Source of the DNA: Rubrivivax albus
GTDB taxonomy: Bacteria; Pseudomonadota; Gammaproteobacteria; Burkholderiales; Burkholderiaceae_C
Reading direction: 5' to 3'
Length of the DNA stretch: 64,000 nucleotides
Assembly (NCBI RefSeq): GCF_004016515.1
Contig: NZ_SACT01000003.1
Location: 186,001 to 250,000 of the forward strand
The position numbers and the translations under genes were made by a program. Within the stretch, counting starts at the first letter, position 1, and each line of letters opens with the position of its first letter. Under the pieces are notes generated by a model. It worked only from the letters and a program-made list of their open reading frames with translations, had not been told where the DNA came from and did not search any database. This document shows positions 63,070-64,000 of this stretch, piece after piece.

Positions 63070-63960
63070 ATGGCCATCGTCACCGGCAGGAAGCATCAAT
63101 GGCGCGTCTGGGCGCTGCATGCCGCGTTGTGGGCACTGCTCGCGCTCACTTTGTTTCCATTGCTGGCCGTGGTCAGCATCTCGCTGCGGCCGGGCAACTT
63201 CGCCACCGGCAGCCTGATCCCGAGCGAGATCAGCCTCGAGCACTGGAAGCTCGCGCTGGGCATCCCCACCGTGGACGCCCAGGGCAACCTGGTGCAGCCG
63301 CCGTTCCCGGTGCTGCTGTGGCTGTGGAACTCGGTGAAGATCGCCTTCGTCTCCGCAGCGCTCATCGTCACCCTCAGTGCCACCGCGGCCTATGCCTTCG
63401 CGCGCATGCGGTTCGCGCACAAGGGGCTCATCCTCAACAGCATGCTCGTGCTGCAGATGTTCCCGGTGGCGGTGGCGCTGGTGGCCATCTACGCCATCTT
63501 CGAGGGCATCGGCCGCACCATCCCGTGGCTGGGCGTGGAGACGCACGCCGGGCTCATCGTGGCGTACCTGGGCGGCGTGGCCACGCACATCTGGACCATC
63601 AAGGGCTACTACGACACCGTCCCGGCCGAGATCGAGGAAAGCGCCAAGGTCGACGGCGCAACGCCCTGGCAGGCCTTCCGCCACGTGCTGCTGCCGATGG
63701 CCGTGCCCATCCTGATGGTGGTGTTCGTGCTCGCCTTCATCGGCGTGATCATCGAGTACCCCGTGGCCAGCATCCTGCTGCGCGAGGAGCCCAACCTCAC
63801 GCTGGCCGTGGGCTCCAAGTTCTTCCTCTACGACCAGCGCTACCTGTGGGGCGACTTTGCCGCGGCGGCCGTGCTGTCGGGCCTGCCGATCACGCTGGTG
63901 TTCCTGCTCGCGCAGCGCTGGATCGTCTCCGGCCTCACCGCAGGCGGCGTCAAGGGATGA
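63070..63960 (+). CDS. malG: MalG-type maltose/maltodextrin ABC permease
   Basis: A 296-residue inner-membrane ABC permease with six helices. The EAA loop reads '[30 protein letters not shown]', where the ATPase MalK docks. The N-terminus '[43 protein letters not shown]' and the ending '[12 protein letters not shown]' are MalG-like. GAGGAG (63055-63060) lies nine bases before the ATG. Its usual partner malF is not directly upstream; the gene instead begins a new unit next to the glycogen genes, and its stop overlaps the next ATG. Confidence 0.94.
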   Translation: MAIVTGRKHQWRVWALHAALWALLALTLFPLLAVVSISLRPGNFATGSLIPSEISLEHWKLALGIPTVDAQGNLVQPPFPVLLWLWNSVKIAFVSAALIVTLSATAAYAFARMRFAHKGLILNSMLVLQMFPVAVALVAIYAIFEGIGRTIPWLGVETHAGLIVAYLGGVATHIWTIKGYYDTVPAEIEESAKVDGATPWQAFRHVLLPMAVPILMVVFVLAFIGVIIEYPVASILLREEPNLTLAVGSKFFLYDQRYLWGDFAAAAVLSGLPITLVFLLAQRWIVSGLTAGGVKG

Positions 63961-64000
63961 GGGCGGCGTTCGCCGCGCTGCTGCTCGCGGGCCTGCCCGC
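63957..64000 (+). CDS. Start of an exported protein, cut by window edge
   Basis: The ATG overlaps the malG stop (ATGA). The 14 complete codons read [14 protein letters not shown], the start of a Sec signal peptide. Position in the mal cluster suggests a periplasmic or secreted maltodextrin protein (binding protein or glycosidase), but nothing more can be seen. Confidence 0.6.
   Translation, partial: MRAAFAALLLAGLP

Overview
The window is about 70% G+C and densely coded. It most resembles a free-living betaproteobacterium of the order Burkholderiales, probably the Leptothrix/Rubrivivax/Ideonella branch. That placement is inferred from several things together: two Burkholderia-type 16-stranded porins, a PhaM polyhydroxybutyrate granule protein, a DUF3567 protein, a PEP-CTERM surface protein, a metal-switched (Mg-type) HemB, a detached homocysteine methyltransferase domain of MetH, and the hemJ-vanZ-ferredoxin and dacA-dat-ybeD-lipB-lipA gene orders. 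No rRNA, tRNA, CRISPR array, insertion sequence or prophage gene was seen, so this looks like ordinary chromosome.

Layout. 1-3.1 kb: a lipoprotein and a family III CoA-transferase diverge from what looks like a shared -10 element, followed by a degenerate histidine-kinase-like protein. 3.1-11.2 kb: a long leftward run. It starts with hemJ, a VanZ-family membrane protein, a thioredoxin-fold ferredoxin, an alpha/beta hydrolase and a DD-carboxypeptidase, all with overlapping start/stop codons. It continues with a D-amino-acid transaminase, ybeD, lipB and lipA; a Sel1-repeat gene lies on the opposite strand between ybeD and lipB. 11.2-13.5 kb: hemB diverges from hemJ across a strongly structured intergenic region that looks like a small RNA with its own terminator; a CorA-type Mg transporter follows. 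13.5-22.3 kb: KefC/KefF-type K+ efflux genes, a ParA-like ATPase, a MaoC hydratase, a response regulator/hybrid kinase pair, a TPR-like/GGDEF diguanylate cyclase and a glutathione S-transferase.

22.4-28.9 kb is the most interesting stretch: a tightly packed rightward cluster of OsmC, GNAT, a photolyase-like protein whose domains appear circularly permuted, a DCC (DUF393) thiol oxidoreductase, an SDR lacking the catalytic tyrosine, a classical photolyase/cryptochrome, a 55-residue DUF2256 zinc-ribbon protein and an FeS-containing (6-4)-type photolyase. A three-half-site operator-like sequence sits directly before the permuted gene. The cluster looks like a light/photodamage response module.

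29-34 kb: an S9 lipoprotein peptidase and an active/inactive pair of M16 peptidases, then the PEP-CTERM protein. 35-42 kb: Bcr/CflA exporter and glpK, two porins on either side of an SLC13 transporter, and an MscS channel with a universal stress protein. 43.4-47.9 kb: the glycolate oxidase genes glcD-glcE-(methyltransferase)-glcF. 48-53 kb: FIST sensor, PhaM, retropepsin, FAH-family hydrolase, DUF3567 and a GGDEF-EAL protein. 53-56.8 kb: a Cache-GGDEF cyclase, the MetH homocysteine domain and an OmpA-like protein. 56.8-62.7 kb: glycogen/maltodextrin metabolism (glgB-glgX-malQ). Across a highly structured non-coding region, a malG-type permease and the start of an exported protein end the window.
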